Shown one piece after another: positions 11,811 through 23,817 of a stretch of 64,000 nt of DNA; the first letter of the stretch is position 1, and every line of letters begins with the position of its first letter. Under the pieces are notes generated by a model. That model had not been told where the DNA came from, did no database searches, and saw only the letters and a program-made list of their open reading frames with translations. A program made the translations under genes and the position numbers. Origin of the DNA: Pontederia crassipes (taxonomy: Eukaryota; Streptophyta; Magnoliopsida; Commelinales; Pontederiaceae); NCBI GenBank assembly GCA_030549335.1, contig CM060195.1, positions 2,715,501 through 2,779,500 on the forward strand. The letters are read 5' to 3'.

Positions 11811-12010
11811 TGTAATATACTAACTTAAATGAAAAAAAATAAAGAAGAAAAGAGGCTGCAGCCCACACCCGCACTCGGCCCACAAGCCCAACACCTAGAA
11901 GCTACATGGGAATTCGAAGAGGAAATGTGAGAGAAATTTTTAAAACTTTTCGGTAAGTAATCTAAAATTTACTAAATTCGAGGATGAATTTTTAATTAAG
12001 AGGGATAGGT
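11811..12010 (+). mobile_element. Scar of an older gypsy copy beside the main element
   Basis: 11811-11895 repeats the first 85 or so bases of the gypsy LTR (TGTAAT...CCCAACACC). It is joined directly to 11897-12010, which matches the last 114 bases of the element's internal region (compare 21728-21838). A full LTR then starts at 12011. The order LTR start, internal end, LTR suggests a tandem or recombined pair of related copies in which one interior has nearly vanished. It is a fossil fragment. Confidence 0.7.
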
Positions 12011-14416
12011 TGTAATGTCCTAACGTAAATGAAAAAAAAAAGAAAAGAGGCTGCAGCCCACACCCGCATTCAGCCCACAAGCCTAACACCATGATTAACA
12101 TAACCTAAAAGCATCTAACCTCTCCCCCACTCCGCCTACCAGTCGACCAGCAACACCCCAAGACCCATTGGGTTATAGCAAGCTCCATACTCACTATTTT
12201 CCCTCAAGTTTCTCTCAGCCATCACCATAGCTACAGTAGCCGAACATTGTAGCTACAGGAAGCATATGTCTCTCTCTCCATTTGGGTGTTAGCATGAAGA
12301 TTAGCTTACCATGTTTTCTCTCTCTCTCTCATTATTGTAGCTGAACTAGGGGGATTAAGGAAAGAAGCTAGGTTTAAGGAATCTTAAACAAAGTATGTTT
12401 GAGGGGATTCAACCATCCTAATCACCATCCCTAATGATGCTTGTATGAATGGATTAGGGCATGAAGAACCTAACATGTGTTCTTGAATTGGATGATTAAG
12501 GGATGTTCATATTGCATTAGTATGTTTCCTATTTTGTTAGGATTGTTGTTCTATTGCTAATCATGCTTAGAATACCATGTATTTCCTAGTTCAATACTCT
12601 ATTGCTCATCATGTTTATTGTGTTATGTGATCTCCATGTGAACTTGTCTAAAGCTTATGTACATTTATGAACCTGAATAGGATGTTAAATGTCTTTCTAT
12701 GGAAACCCCATGTGTTCATAATTAGAGTGATAAGAATATTAAGAAATGCCTCATTTGATGTTTGGAAGTCAATATGTGTTCAATATGTTAATGTGTGAAA
12801 GATTTGGAAAGAAATCATGTAAAAATCGTGTCTGACGTCCCAGAATGGGCGACCGATTCCTTATCGGTCGACTATTCTGGAGTGGTCGAAACATTCTGTG
12901 ATTAGCGGACGTCCGAGCGCCTTATTTCGATCGTTCGAAAGCCATGTATCGATCGACCGATATCTCATCGGTCGTCCGATTTGAGTAGTAGTTACATTCT
13001 GTGATTAGCGGACGATCCGAAGTTCATTTCGGACGTCCGAAAGTCATGTATCCGTCGATCGATATTACAGCGGTCGTCCGATTTAGAAGAGTGTTACATT
13101 CTGTGATTAGCGGTCGAACCGAAACTCAGTTTTGGTCGTCTGAAATAACCAAATCGGTCGACCGATAATCCGACCGGTCGCCCGATACGTTGTCCAGAGG
13201 TCGACCGCTAAAGAAACGGTCATCCATTTTGGTCAGATGATTGGTTATGATTGAATGTCCACACATAGTACGATTTGAAGTATGTATGATCTTAAATAGG
13301 GTTAAAACATGCAATATGTGATGAACGATTATATGTAATGATGAATGAAAATAAAAGATGGATTGGCATGAAGGTGTCTTGTTATAATCGTGGAGGAGAA
13401 TAAAGTATTCACATGCTAGCATATGTGTTGTATTCCTGGGGAAGAATACTTCCAAATGGGGACAATCGTCCCGGCCTAGCTAGCCAAGGTCCCGCGAATC
13501 AACATGGTCTTCCCAATCACCAAGATAATAAGCTATCTTAATCAAGATATTAGATGAAAAGATGATGGAAAGATGGAAAGTAAAATCTTACACTTGTGTA
13601 AAGTCTTATATATGTGTATGTACTTTCCAAAGATGACTTGAGACATAAAATTGAAGATGATGATGAAAGCTCCAATCGGATGCTAATGTATGTCCCCTTG
13701 TCATAAGATGTTATGTAAGAAGATGTTAAAGTAAAGCAATATAAATGATGATATACCTTAGCATAAAGATAAGTCATGATATGCTTTGACATAATGTTAT
13801 GAAGTTATATGCTTATCTTATCTTGCCATGATGATATGTTCATATGCCATGCATAATTAGTTTATAGCATGCATATGATTTATGTTCCATGATGATGATA
13901 TGCATATGCCATGACATGTAGAGATCATGTCATAGGATCATAGCATGTATGGGCTTCAACATACTCTAACGGGAGAAATCCCCTGCACCCCATGGATCCG
14001 TGCAAGTATGAACGAGGCATAGGTTCGGTGACGAGGGCCTTATGACGGAGACATTGCACATGGGTTGGTCGGGCTACGGTTCAAGTTATCTTATTTACGT
14101 TTTCATGATGGACTCTTATAAGAGTCAAGTATGTATGGCCTTTGGGTCTTTGAGTCATTTACTTTTGTATGAACTCATTTATGTATGATGAACCCTATGT
14201 TGGGTATTATGTTAAAGCCTATGTGGCCCATGGACTAGATATGTATCTTGGGATTTATATGTTAGAAGTCTTCCGCTGTTTATGATATTGTTGATTTATG
14301 TTATTATTATGTTTCCGCTGCAATATTTTATGAAATTAGGTCATGTAAAAGTCAATGTAATGTCACCTAGGGTTCAGCAAAAGTTTAAATTAGGGCCGAA
14401 TTTTGGTGACGTTATA
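12011..14416 (+). repeat. 5' LTR of the gypsy element
   Basis: It starts at TGTAATGTCC and is taken to end at GACGTTATA, just before the degenerate primer-binding site. At least its first 1.97 kb aligns with the 3' LTR at 21839-23817. It includes CT-rich runs at about 12310-12330 and a three-unit minisatellite at 12891-13197. The long LTR is typical of Tekay/Del chromoviruses. Confidence 0.8.
12891..13197 (+). repeat. LTR minisatellite, three units of about 102 bp
   Basis: ACATTCTGTGATTAGCGG recurs at 12891, 12994 and 13096. Each unit carries several short GGTCG/CGACC motifs in both orientations, unusually CpG-rich for this window. The same array is present in the 3' LTR at about 22716-23020, so it predates insertion. 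Related GGTCGTCC motifs appear in the opposite orientation at 56270-56740. Confidence 0.85.
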
Positions 14417-16059
14417 GTTGGTAAGCCATAGTTTGGCTCTTATGTCTTAATTCTTATGTGTTTAAGCCATAGGTTGGCTAAAATGTCTAAGTGTAAAGTC
14501 CATGTGCAATCGTCATGAGGTGCCACCGAACCTAAAGGTATATGTTCTTCCATATTTAACTCATGCTAATGATGATATTATGTTTATTTAATTATGAATG
14601 TAGATGCCACCAAGACGTGCTATTGTTGATGAAGAGCATGAAAGGAATACCTTTCTTGATGGATTGATCCGGGAGGCTCAAAATGCCCAAAGAAGTAATG
14701 AGCCGGATTACTCAGAGGTTTCTAAGACTCCAACCTCCCAAGTTTGATGGAGAAGGAGATCCCGATTTAGCCGAATCGTGAGTTGAGGAAGTAGGGGACA
14801 TCCTTAAAGTCATGGGATGCCCTGAAGATCGAAAAGTGATGTATGCCACTCACCGCCTATGTGGTCAAGCTAAGGCATGGTGGAAGGCACTCCTGAAAAC
14901 TACCTTTCAGAATGAAGAAGAGGTTGATTGGGAAAGTTTCATGGAGGCATTCGAAGCTCGCTTCTTTCCTGATCACGTCAAGGAAAAGAAGAGGGACGAA
15001 TTTCTAAATCTCGTCCAAGGCAATATGACTGTGGACCTATACTTGAATACCTTTCTAAGGTTGAAAAAGTATGGGGAACTCAACGAGAATGAACTAAGGA
15101 GGACTAAAAGGTTCATTAATGGCCTGACGCCCAGGCTGCAACCTTGGGTGAGGAGTGATCGCTGCACCACTATGAAAGATGCGGTAGAACTTGCTGCTGA
15201 ACATGAAGGAAAGTACAAGAAAAGGATGGTTGCTAAAAGGAAAGCAATCAAGACACATGAAGGGAAGAGCTCGAGGAAGGTACCATACCATTCCCCAAAG
15301 AAGGGGGAACAAGGAAGAGGTGTATGTAACCATTGTGGAAAATATCATTTTGGCGAATGTCGCATGAGGACTGGTACATGTTTGCAATGTGGCAAGATGA
15401 GCCACTACATAAGAGACTGCCCAGAAAAGCGCGGTGACAATAGAGACAAATGAAAATGGGTTGCAAACCCACCAAGGGCTCCAACAAGGGTTTTTGCAAT
15501 GGAAGTTGAGGAAGCTACCCAAGCCAACGATGTGATCCAAGGTAAAATTCTAATTGTCGAACACTATGCTAATGTCCTCTTTGATTCGGGAGCAACTCAT
15601 TCATTTATATCTCATGCATTTGTTAGAATTCTAGAAGTGAAGCCCCTAGTGACTAATTGTCAACTAAAAGTAGTGAATCCTACCAGTATGGTAGCCACTA
15701 GAAGATATGTTCCTAATGTATCTATAGAAATATATATGAAGAATTTTTCATGTGACTTTATATTACTTTCTATGATAGATTATGATGTAATCTTAGGAAT
15801 GTATTGACTATCCTATAATGATGCTCGTATGTATTGCAAAGAAAAGAAAATCTTTATAGGTGATCATCATGCTAAACCCACGATGATTCGAGGAATTCCT
15901 TCCAAAGAAGTCAAGATGTTAATTTCAGCAATCAAAGTGAGCAAGATGATTAAGAAAGGAGCAAGGGGATTCTTAGCAAGTGTCATCAAGACGGATTCAC
16001 AATCCAGGGCACTTGAATCCTTGGATGTGGTAAGGGAATATTCCGATGTCTTTCCGCTG

Positions 16060-19037
16060 CATCCTCGCTTGAATGCAGTGTTAAATGAGCAAGGGCTACC
16101 GCACTCTAATGGACGGAGGCGGTTAAAGAAGCTAGTTCATGAGACTAAGGTCAGATTAGGTTCTTGGAACATTGGGACATTGAATGGGAAGCGCCTCGAG
16201 GTGGCACAAGTAATGGACCAGCGTAAGATTAGTATCTTATGCTTGCAAGAAACTAGATGGGTAGGAGAGGGAAGTAAAGAGATTAGGTTAAATGGTTTCA
16301 AACTTTGGTACACAGGTAAGGTAAATGGAAGGAATGGTGTTGGTATTATCGCGGATGCAGAATGGAGGAAGAATGTTGTGGAAGTTAAAAGGATTGAGGA
16401 TCGAATCATATCCGTGAAAGTAATTGTTGGAAAGAAGACTATGAACATTATTAGTGCATATGCACCCCAAGTAGGAGCAGAATCACATCTCAAGGAGAAG
16501 TTTTGGGCAGATATGGAGGGTTTGATTGAAAGTATACCAACAACCGAGAAAGTTTATATTGGGGGAGACCTTAATGGACATGTTGGTAAAGAGGCAGGAC
16601 CACATGTAAGGGTTCATGGTGGTTTTGATTTTGGGGAGTTGAATGAGGAAGGACAAACTATTATTGATTTTTCTTTAGCATATGATCTTAAGATTATCAA
16701 CACTTGTTTTAGGAAGAGAGAGGAACATTTAATCACATACAAAAGTGGAACTCATAGGTCTCAGATCGATTTTTTCTTGACAAGAAATACTGATAAAAGA
16801 CGTTGTACTAATTGCAAAGTAATTCCTGGGCATGGGGTGACTACACAACATAGATTGTTAGTTCTTGATATGCAAATAAAATGTATAAAACCAAAATCCC
16901 AAATAGTTTTTTATCGAAAGATCAAGTGGTGGCAGTTAAAGGAGGAGAAGCGAGAGACTTTTAGAAGTAAGTTATTAAAGGAAAGTGTGTGGGAGTTAGA
17001 AGGAGATGCTAGTATCATGTGGAAGAATGTGACAAAAAAGGTTGAAATGGTTGCTAAAGCCATTTTAGGAGAATCAAAAGGTTTTGGACCACGAGATAAG
17101 GAGACTTGGTGGTGGAATGAGGAGGTCCAAGAAAAGGTGTGTAATAAGAAGAATTGTTTCAAGGCGATACACTTGGACAATAGTTCTGACAATTGGGAAA
17201 AGTATCGTTTGGCGAAAAGGGAGGCTAAGAAGGCAGTTAGTGATGTTCGTGCTAAAGCATATGAGGGGTTTTATAAGGAGTTAGGGACAAAGGCTGGTGA
17301 ACAAAGGATTTACAAGATTACAAGGAATAAAGAGAAGGAGTCGAGAGATTTGAATCAAGTAAGATGCATAAAAAATGAAGTTGGTAAGGTTTTAGTTACT
17401 GAAGGAGATATTAAGAACAGATGGGAAGAGTATTTCTATAAGCTATTTAATGATGAATGTGAAGGTTCCCGTTGTGATTTGGAGGACTTGACAGTTAGCG
17501 AATGTGAGCTTAATAGGTCATTTTATCGTAGAATTAGAGTCTCGGAGGTTAACGAAGCTCTTAAGAAAATGGAGAATAGTAAAGCCGTTGGACCGGATGG
17601 TATACCGATTGAAGTTTGAAAATGTTTAGGAGAAAAATGTGTGTTGTGGTTATGTAAACTATTTAATGAGATTTTACGCTCGAAAAAGATGCCTGATGAT
17701 TGGAGATTAAGTACATTAGTTCCTATTTACAAAAATAAAGGGGATATTCAGAATTGTGCAAATTATAGAGGAATTAAACTTATGAGTCACACAATGAAAT
17801 TATGGGAAAAAGTGATTGAGCATAGATTGAGAATGGAGACTAGTATTTCTGATAGACAATTTGGGTTCATGCTAGGAAGATCCACTACAGAGGCGATTTA
17901 TTTACTAAGGGGGATGATGGAGAAGTATCGAAGTAGGAGAAGAGACTTACATATAGCTTTCATTGACTTAGAGAAGGCGTATGATCGGGTACCAAGGGAT
18001 GTACTTTGGAAAGCCTTACAAAAGAAGAGGGTGAGTGTTGCCTACATTAAGGTAATACAAGATATGTATGATGGGGCATTGACTAGGGTTAGGACACCCG
18101 GAGGTGAGACAAATGAATTTCCTATAGGAATTGGCCTACATCAAGGATCAGCTTTAAGCACGTATCTATTTAACTTAGTTATCGATGCTATAACCGAGAG
18201 TATCACAGAGGAGGTACCTAAGTGCATGCTATTTGCGAATGATATAGTACTTTTAGCGGATTCAAGAGAAGAGATTAATACAAAATTGGAAATATGGAGA
18301 AATACGTTGGAGTCAAAGGGTTTTCGTTTAAGTAGGAATAAAACAGAATATATGCATAGCAATTTCACAAATAAACAACTTAGAGACGATTTGAAAGTTA
18401 GGTTAGGGGAGGATATAATTCCTCAAGTGACAAAGTTTAAATATTTAGGATCAATTGTAAGACAAGATGGTGAGATTGATGACGATGTTAATCATAGAAT
18501 TCAAGCTGGTTGGTGTAAGTGGAGGAAAGACACTAGAGTTCTTTGTGATAGAAAAGTACCCAATAAAGTTAAAGGAAAATTCTATCATACTGCTATAAGG
18601 CCAGCAGTGTTATATGGTAGTGAATGTTGGACTATGAAGGGACAACATGAACGTAAAGTGGGGGTAGCCAAAATGAGGATGTTGAGATGGATGTGTGGTC
18701 ATACAAGATTAGATAAGATTAGGAATGACCATATACGTGAACGAGTCGGAGTGGCTCCTATTAGTGAGAAAATTGTAGAGAATCGTTTGAGATGGTTTGG
18801 TCATGTTCAGAGAAGACTATTAGATGCGCTAATAAGAAGAGTAGATCAAATAATCTGGAGTCCGATTAAATGAGGGAGAGGGAGGCCAAGGAGGACACTT
18901 GGCGAACTAATAGAGCAAGATCTATTGGTGAATAATATACCGAAAGGTTTGGTTACTAATAGAGCGGAATGACGTCGTATGATCCATATAGCCGACCCCA
19001 CCTTGTGGGATAAGGCTTTGTTGTTGTTGTTGTTGTA
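16060..19037 (+). mobile_element. RTE-clade LINE inserted in the gypsy element
   Basis: One frame runs from the EN domain to the RT. Endonuclease motifs are SWNIGTLNG, QETRW, GGDLNGHVG, SQIDFFLTR and TQHRLLVLD. RT motifs are KAVGPDGIPIEV, FIDLEKAYDRVP, GLHQGSALSTYLFN and FANDIVLLAD, followed by KFKYLGS and the C-terminal RLRWFGHVQRR typical of RTE elements. The 3' end is a (TTG)n tail at about 19015-19037, also usual for RTE. The frame is interrupted by TGA at 17617-17619 and again at 18871-18873, where family members normally continue into RGRGRP. The RT active site reads FAND instead of FADD (near 18232), losing a catalytic aspartate. It is inactive by itself. The upstream gypsy frame runs into it without a stop from 15829. 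Confidence 0.85.
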
Positions 19038-21838
19038 TTGAACTACTTCCGGGTACCGCGCCCATTTCAAAACCGCCTTACCGAATGGCTCCGACGGAGA
19101 TGCATGAATTGAAGACTCAATTACAAGAGCTTTTGGATAAGGGATTCATAAGGCCAAGCGTCTCACCATGGGGTGCACTAGTGCTATTTGTCAAGAAAAA
19201 GGATGGTTCTTTAAGATTGTGCATCGACTACCGAATGCTCAACAAAGTTACAGTGAAGAATAAGTACCCTTACCAAGAATCGATGATCTTTTTTATCAAC
19301 TATCATCGGCGTCGATTTGCTCAAAGATCGACCTAAGGAGTGGCTACCATCAATTAAGGGTAGCCGAGCAAGATGTTCCCAAAACGGCATTTCACTCAAG
19401 GTATGGACACTATGAGTTTTTAGTTATGCTTTTTGGACTAACGAATGTGCCAACTGCATTCATGGATTTGATGAATAGGGTCTTCCGTTCATACTTGGAC
19501 AAGTTCGTGATCGTATTCGTGGATGACATCCTTATCTACTCATCAAGCCCGAAAGAACACCGGGAACACCTCCGCATTGTGTTGGAAACTTTAAGAAGGA
19601 ACAAGCTCTACGTCAAGTTTTCTAAATGTGAATTTTGGCTTGAGGAAATGATGTTTCTTGGACATATTGTGTCAAAACATGGAGTGACCGTGGATCTGGC
19701 TAAAGTTGAAGCAGTTACTAATTGGAGTAGGCCAAAGAATGTGATTGAAATTAGAAGCTTCTTGGGACTTGCCGAATATTATAGAAGATTTATTCAAGAC
19801 TTCTCAAAAATAGCTGCACCTATGACTAAGTTGACAAGAAAGGGCAAGAAATTCATATGGTAACAAACATGTGAAGCAAGTTTCCAAGAGTTGAAAAGAA
19901 TTCTTACCACGGCACCAATCCTCATCATTCCTTCGTGAAGTGGAGGCTATGTCATCTATAGTTATGCTCGTGGGGCCGGCTTAGATTGTGTACTCATGCA
20001 ACATGACAAAGTTGTTGCATATGCTTCACGATAATTGAAGAAACACGAAGTCAACTACCCTACTCATGACTTAGAGTTAGCGGCGGTTGTGTTTGCATTG
20101 AAGATATGGCGCCATTATTTATATGGTGAAGATTTTAAAGTGTACATGGACCACAAGAGCTTGAATTATGTATTCTCACAAAAAGAATTAAACATGAGGC
20201 AAATAAGATTGCTCGAGTTCCTTAAGCACTATGAGTTCGCCATATTGTACCACCCCGGGAAAGCAAATGTGATTGCGGATGCACTAAGTCGCAAGTGGAA
20301 ATGATCATTTGGATGTTTAAGTGTTCACAAGTGGAACCTTGTGGAAAGCATAGTGCAATGGGCCCCAAGCATTTTTGGCCGAAGGATCATATGTATAGCT
20401 AATGATCGAAACAAGTTTGGTGAGAAGAATTGTTGGAGCTCAAAGAAGGGATCTAGAATATGCAAGAATGATCAATGTTTGTCAAAGGAAAAGGAATCAC
20501 TTCAAGTGTGGTGAAGATAGTGCAATTAGGTACAAAAATCGATTATTGGTTTCAAAAGACAAGGCATTAAGAAGAGAGATTTTGGATGAGTATCACAAGT
20601 CCGAATTCTTAATTCATTCCGGAAGCACTAAAATTTTCAAGAATTTGCAAAGAAACTTTTGATAGGAAGATATGAAGAGGAAAGTGGCCAAGTATGTAGT
20701 AAAGTGCATAGTGTGTCAACAAGTTAAGATTGAACATCGAAGGCCTTGTGGCAAGTTACAACCCTTACCCATTCCGGAATAAAAATGATGCAATTTGGGT
20801 TGTAGTAGACTGTTTGACGAAGTCGGCTCATTTTATTCCTATGAAAGTGAGTCAATCCATAAAAAGTATGGTTGAACTATACGTAAATGAAATTATCCGT
20901 TTGCATGGAATTCCAACTTCTATTGTTTCAGATAGAGATCCGAGATTCGCTTCAAGATTTTGGAAAGATCTCCAAAATGCATTTGGAACAAGACCGAATT
21001 TTAGCACGGCGTTTCACCCTCAAACCGATTGTCAAAGTGAGAGAACAATCCAAACACTTAAAGATATGCTTAGGACTTGTGCTTTATATTGGCATGGAAA
21101 TTGGGATGACCACCTTCCTTTGGTGAAATTTGCTTATACCAATAATTATCACTCAAGTATCAAGATGGCCCCATTTGAAGCTTTGTATGGAAGGCCTTGC
21201 CGTTCTCCGGCATGTTGGAGTGAAATCGGTGAAGAGAGATATCTTGGACCGGATTTGGTCCACATGTATGTTGACAAAGTAGACTTGATCAAGCAAAGGA
21301 TGCTAGCGGCACAAAGTAGACAAAAGAGTTATGCAGATTTGAGAATAAGGGAGCAACTCTATGAAGTTAGGGATCATATAATGCTCAAAGTTTCACCAAC
21401 CAAGAGTGTTATGAGATTCAGCAAGAAAGGAAAGTTGACCCCAAGGTATATCGTACCTTTCGAAATTCTAGAGAAAGTTGGCGAAGCGGCCTATAAGCTA
21501 GCACTACCACCTTCATATGCAAGACTCCATAATGTCTTTCACGTGTCAATGCTTCCAAAGTATGTGCATGATGAAGAAAACGTGATTTGGATTGATGAGT
21601 CGAATATCAAGGAAGACTTGACATATGTAGAGAAACCAATCGAGATCATAGAATATCAAGTGAAGCATTTCAAAAATAAGACCATACCCATGGTCAAAGT
21701 AGCATGGAAGCATCATCGCGGACAAGAAGCTACATGGGAACTATAAGAGGAGATGTGAGAGAAATTTTTGAAACTCTTCGGTAAGTAATCTAAAATTTGC
21801 TAAATTTGAGGATGAATTTTTAATTAAGAGGGATAGGT

Positions 21839-23817
21839 TGTAATGTCCTAACGTAAATGAAAAAAAAGAAAAGAGGCTACAACCCACACCCGCATTCAGC
21901 CCACAAGCCCAACACCATGATTAACATAACTTAAAAGCATCTAACATCTCCCCCACTCCACCTACCAGTCGACCAGCAACACCCCAAGACCCATTGGGTT
22001 ATAGCAAGCTCCATACTCACTATTTTCCCTCAAGTTTCTCTCAGCCATCACCATAGCTACAGTAGCCGAACATTGTAGCTACAGTAAGCATATGTCTCTC
22101 TCTCTTCATTTGGGTGTTAGCATGAAGATTAGCTTACCATGTTTTCTCTCTCTCTAGTTATTGTAGCTGAACTAAGGGGATTAAGGAAAGAAGCTAGGTT
22201 TAAGGAATCTTAAACAAAGTATGTTTGAGGGGATTCAACCATCCTAATCACCATCCCTAATGATGCTTGTATGAATGGATTAGGGCATGAAGAACCTAAC
22301 ATGTGTTCTTGAATTGGATGATTAAGGGATGTTCATATTGCATTAGTATGTTTCCTATTTTGTTATGATTGTTGCTCTATTGCTAAGCATGCTTAGAATA
22401 CCATGTATTTCCTAGTTCAATACTCTATTGCTCGTCATGTTTATTGTGTTATGTGAGCTCCATGTGAACTTGTCTAAAGCTTATGTACATTTATGAACTT
22501 GAATAGGATGTTAAATGTCTTTCTGTGGAAACCCCATGTGTTCATAAATAGAGTGATAAGAATGTTAAGAAATGCCTCATTTGATGTTTGGAAGTCAATA
22601 TGTATTCAATATGTTAATGTGTGAAAGATTTGGAAAGAAATCATGTAAAAATCATGTCTGACGTCCTAGAATGGGCGACCGATTCCTTATCGGTCGACCA
22701 TTCTGGAGTGGTCGAAATATTTTGTGATTAGCGGACGTCCGAGCGCCTTATTTCGGTCGTTCGAAAGCCATGTATCGATCGACCGATATCTCAGCGGTCG
22801 TCCGATTTGAGTAGTAGTTACATTCTGTAATTAGCGGACGATCCGAAGTTTATTTCGGATGTCCAAAAGTCATGTATTCGTCGATCGATATTCCAGCGGT
22901 CGTCTGATTTAGAAGAGTGTTACATTCTGTGATTAGTGGTCGAACCGAAACTCAGTTTTGGTCGTCTGAAATAACCAAATCGATCGACCGATAATCCGAC
23001 CGATCGCCCGATACGTAGTCCAAAGGTCGACCGCTAAAGAAACGATCATCAGTTTTGGTCAGATGATTGGTTATGATTGAATGTCCACACATAGTACGAT
23101 TTGAAGTATGTATGATCTTAAATAGGATTAAAACATGCAATATGTGATGAACGATTATATGTAATGATGAATGAAAATAAAAGATGGATTGGCATGAAGG
23201 TGTCTTGTTATAATCGTGGAGGAGAATAAAGTATTCACATGCTAGCATATGTGTTATATTCCTGGGGAAGAATACTTCCAAATGGGAACAATCGTCCCGG
23301 CCTAGCTAGCCAAGGTATCGCGAATCAACATGGTCTTCCCAATCACCAAGATAATAAGCTATCTTAATTAAGATATTAGATGAAAAGATGATGTAAAGAT
23401 GGAAAGTAAAGTCTTACACTTATGTAAAGTCTTACATATGTGTATGTACTTTTCAAAGATGACTTGGGACATAAAGATGAAGATGATGATGAAAGCTCCA
23501 ATCGGATGCTAATGTATATCCCCTTGTCATAAGATGTTATGTAAGAAGATGTTAAAGTAAAGCAAGATAAATGATGACATGCCTTAGCATAAAGATAAGT
23601 CATGATATGTTCTGACATAATGCTATGAAGTTATATGCTTATCTTATCTTTCCATGATGATACGCTCCTATGCCATGTAGAATGCATAAATAGCTCATAG
23701 CATGCATATGATTTATGTTCCATGATGATGATATGCATATGCCATGACATGTAGAGATTATGTCATAGGATCATAGCATTCATGGGCCTCAACATACTCT
23801 AACGGGAGCAATCTCCT
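21839..23817 (+). repeat. 3' LTR of the gypsy element, incomplete
   Basis: It aligns with 12011 to about 13990, including the 102-bp minisatellite (near 22716, 22820 and 22922). Similarity stops at about 23817, where the LTR-like sequence of the opposite-strand gypsy begins. It is the 3' LTR because it directly follows the chromodomain end and the purine-rich GAGGGATAGGT. Confidence 0.8.

Larger units (their letters stand above)
12011..23817 (+). mobile_element. Ty3-gypsy chromovirus (Tekay/Del-like), broken, LINE inside
   Basis: The 5' LTR is 12011-14416 (TGTAATGTCC...GACGTTATA) and the 3' LTR is 21839-23817, lacking its far end. A degenerate methionine-tRNA-type primer site follows the 5' LTR. 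Parts in order: gag with a CCHC zinc knuckle (14604-15453), protease with DSGATHSF (15499 to about 16055), an inserted LINE (about 16060-19037), reverse transcriptase with FVDDILIYS (about 19040-19860), RNase H (to 20304), integrase (20402 to about 21500), and a C-terminal chromodomain-like segment to 21746. The chromodomain places it among chromoviruses. It is broken, with roughly half a dozen or more breaks besides the LINE. About 5% difference over the first 125 LTR bases suggests an age of a very few million years. Confidence 0.85.

Noticed and set aside
13126-13792. Minus-strand frames repeated in both gypsy LTRs (also 22952-23618)
   Set aside because: They arise only because the LTR is duplicated; there is no recognisable protein, and the first overlaps the minisatellite.
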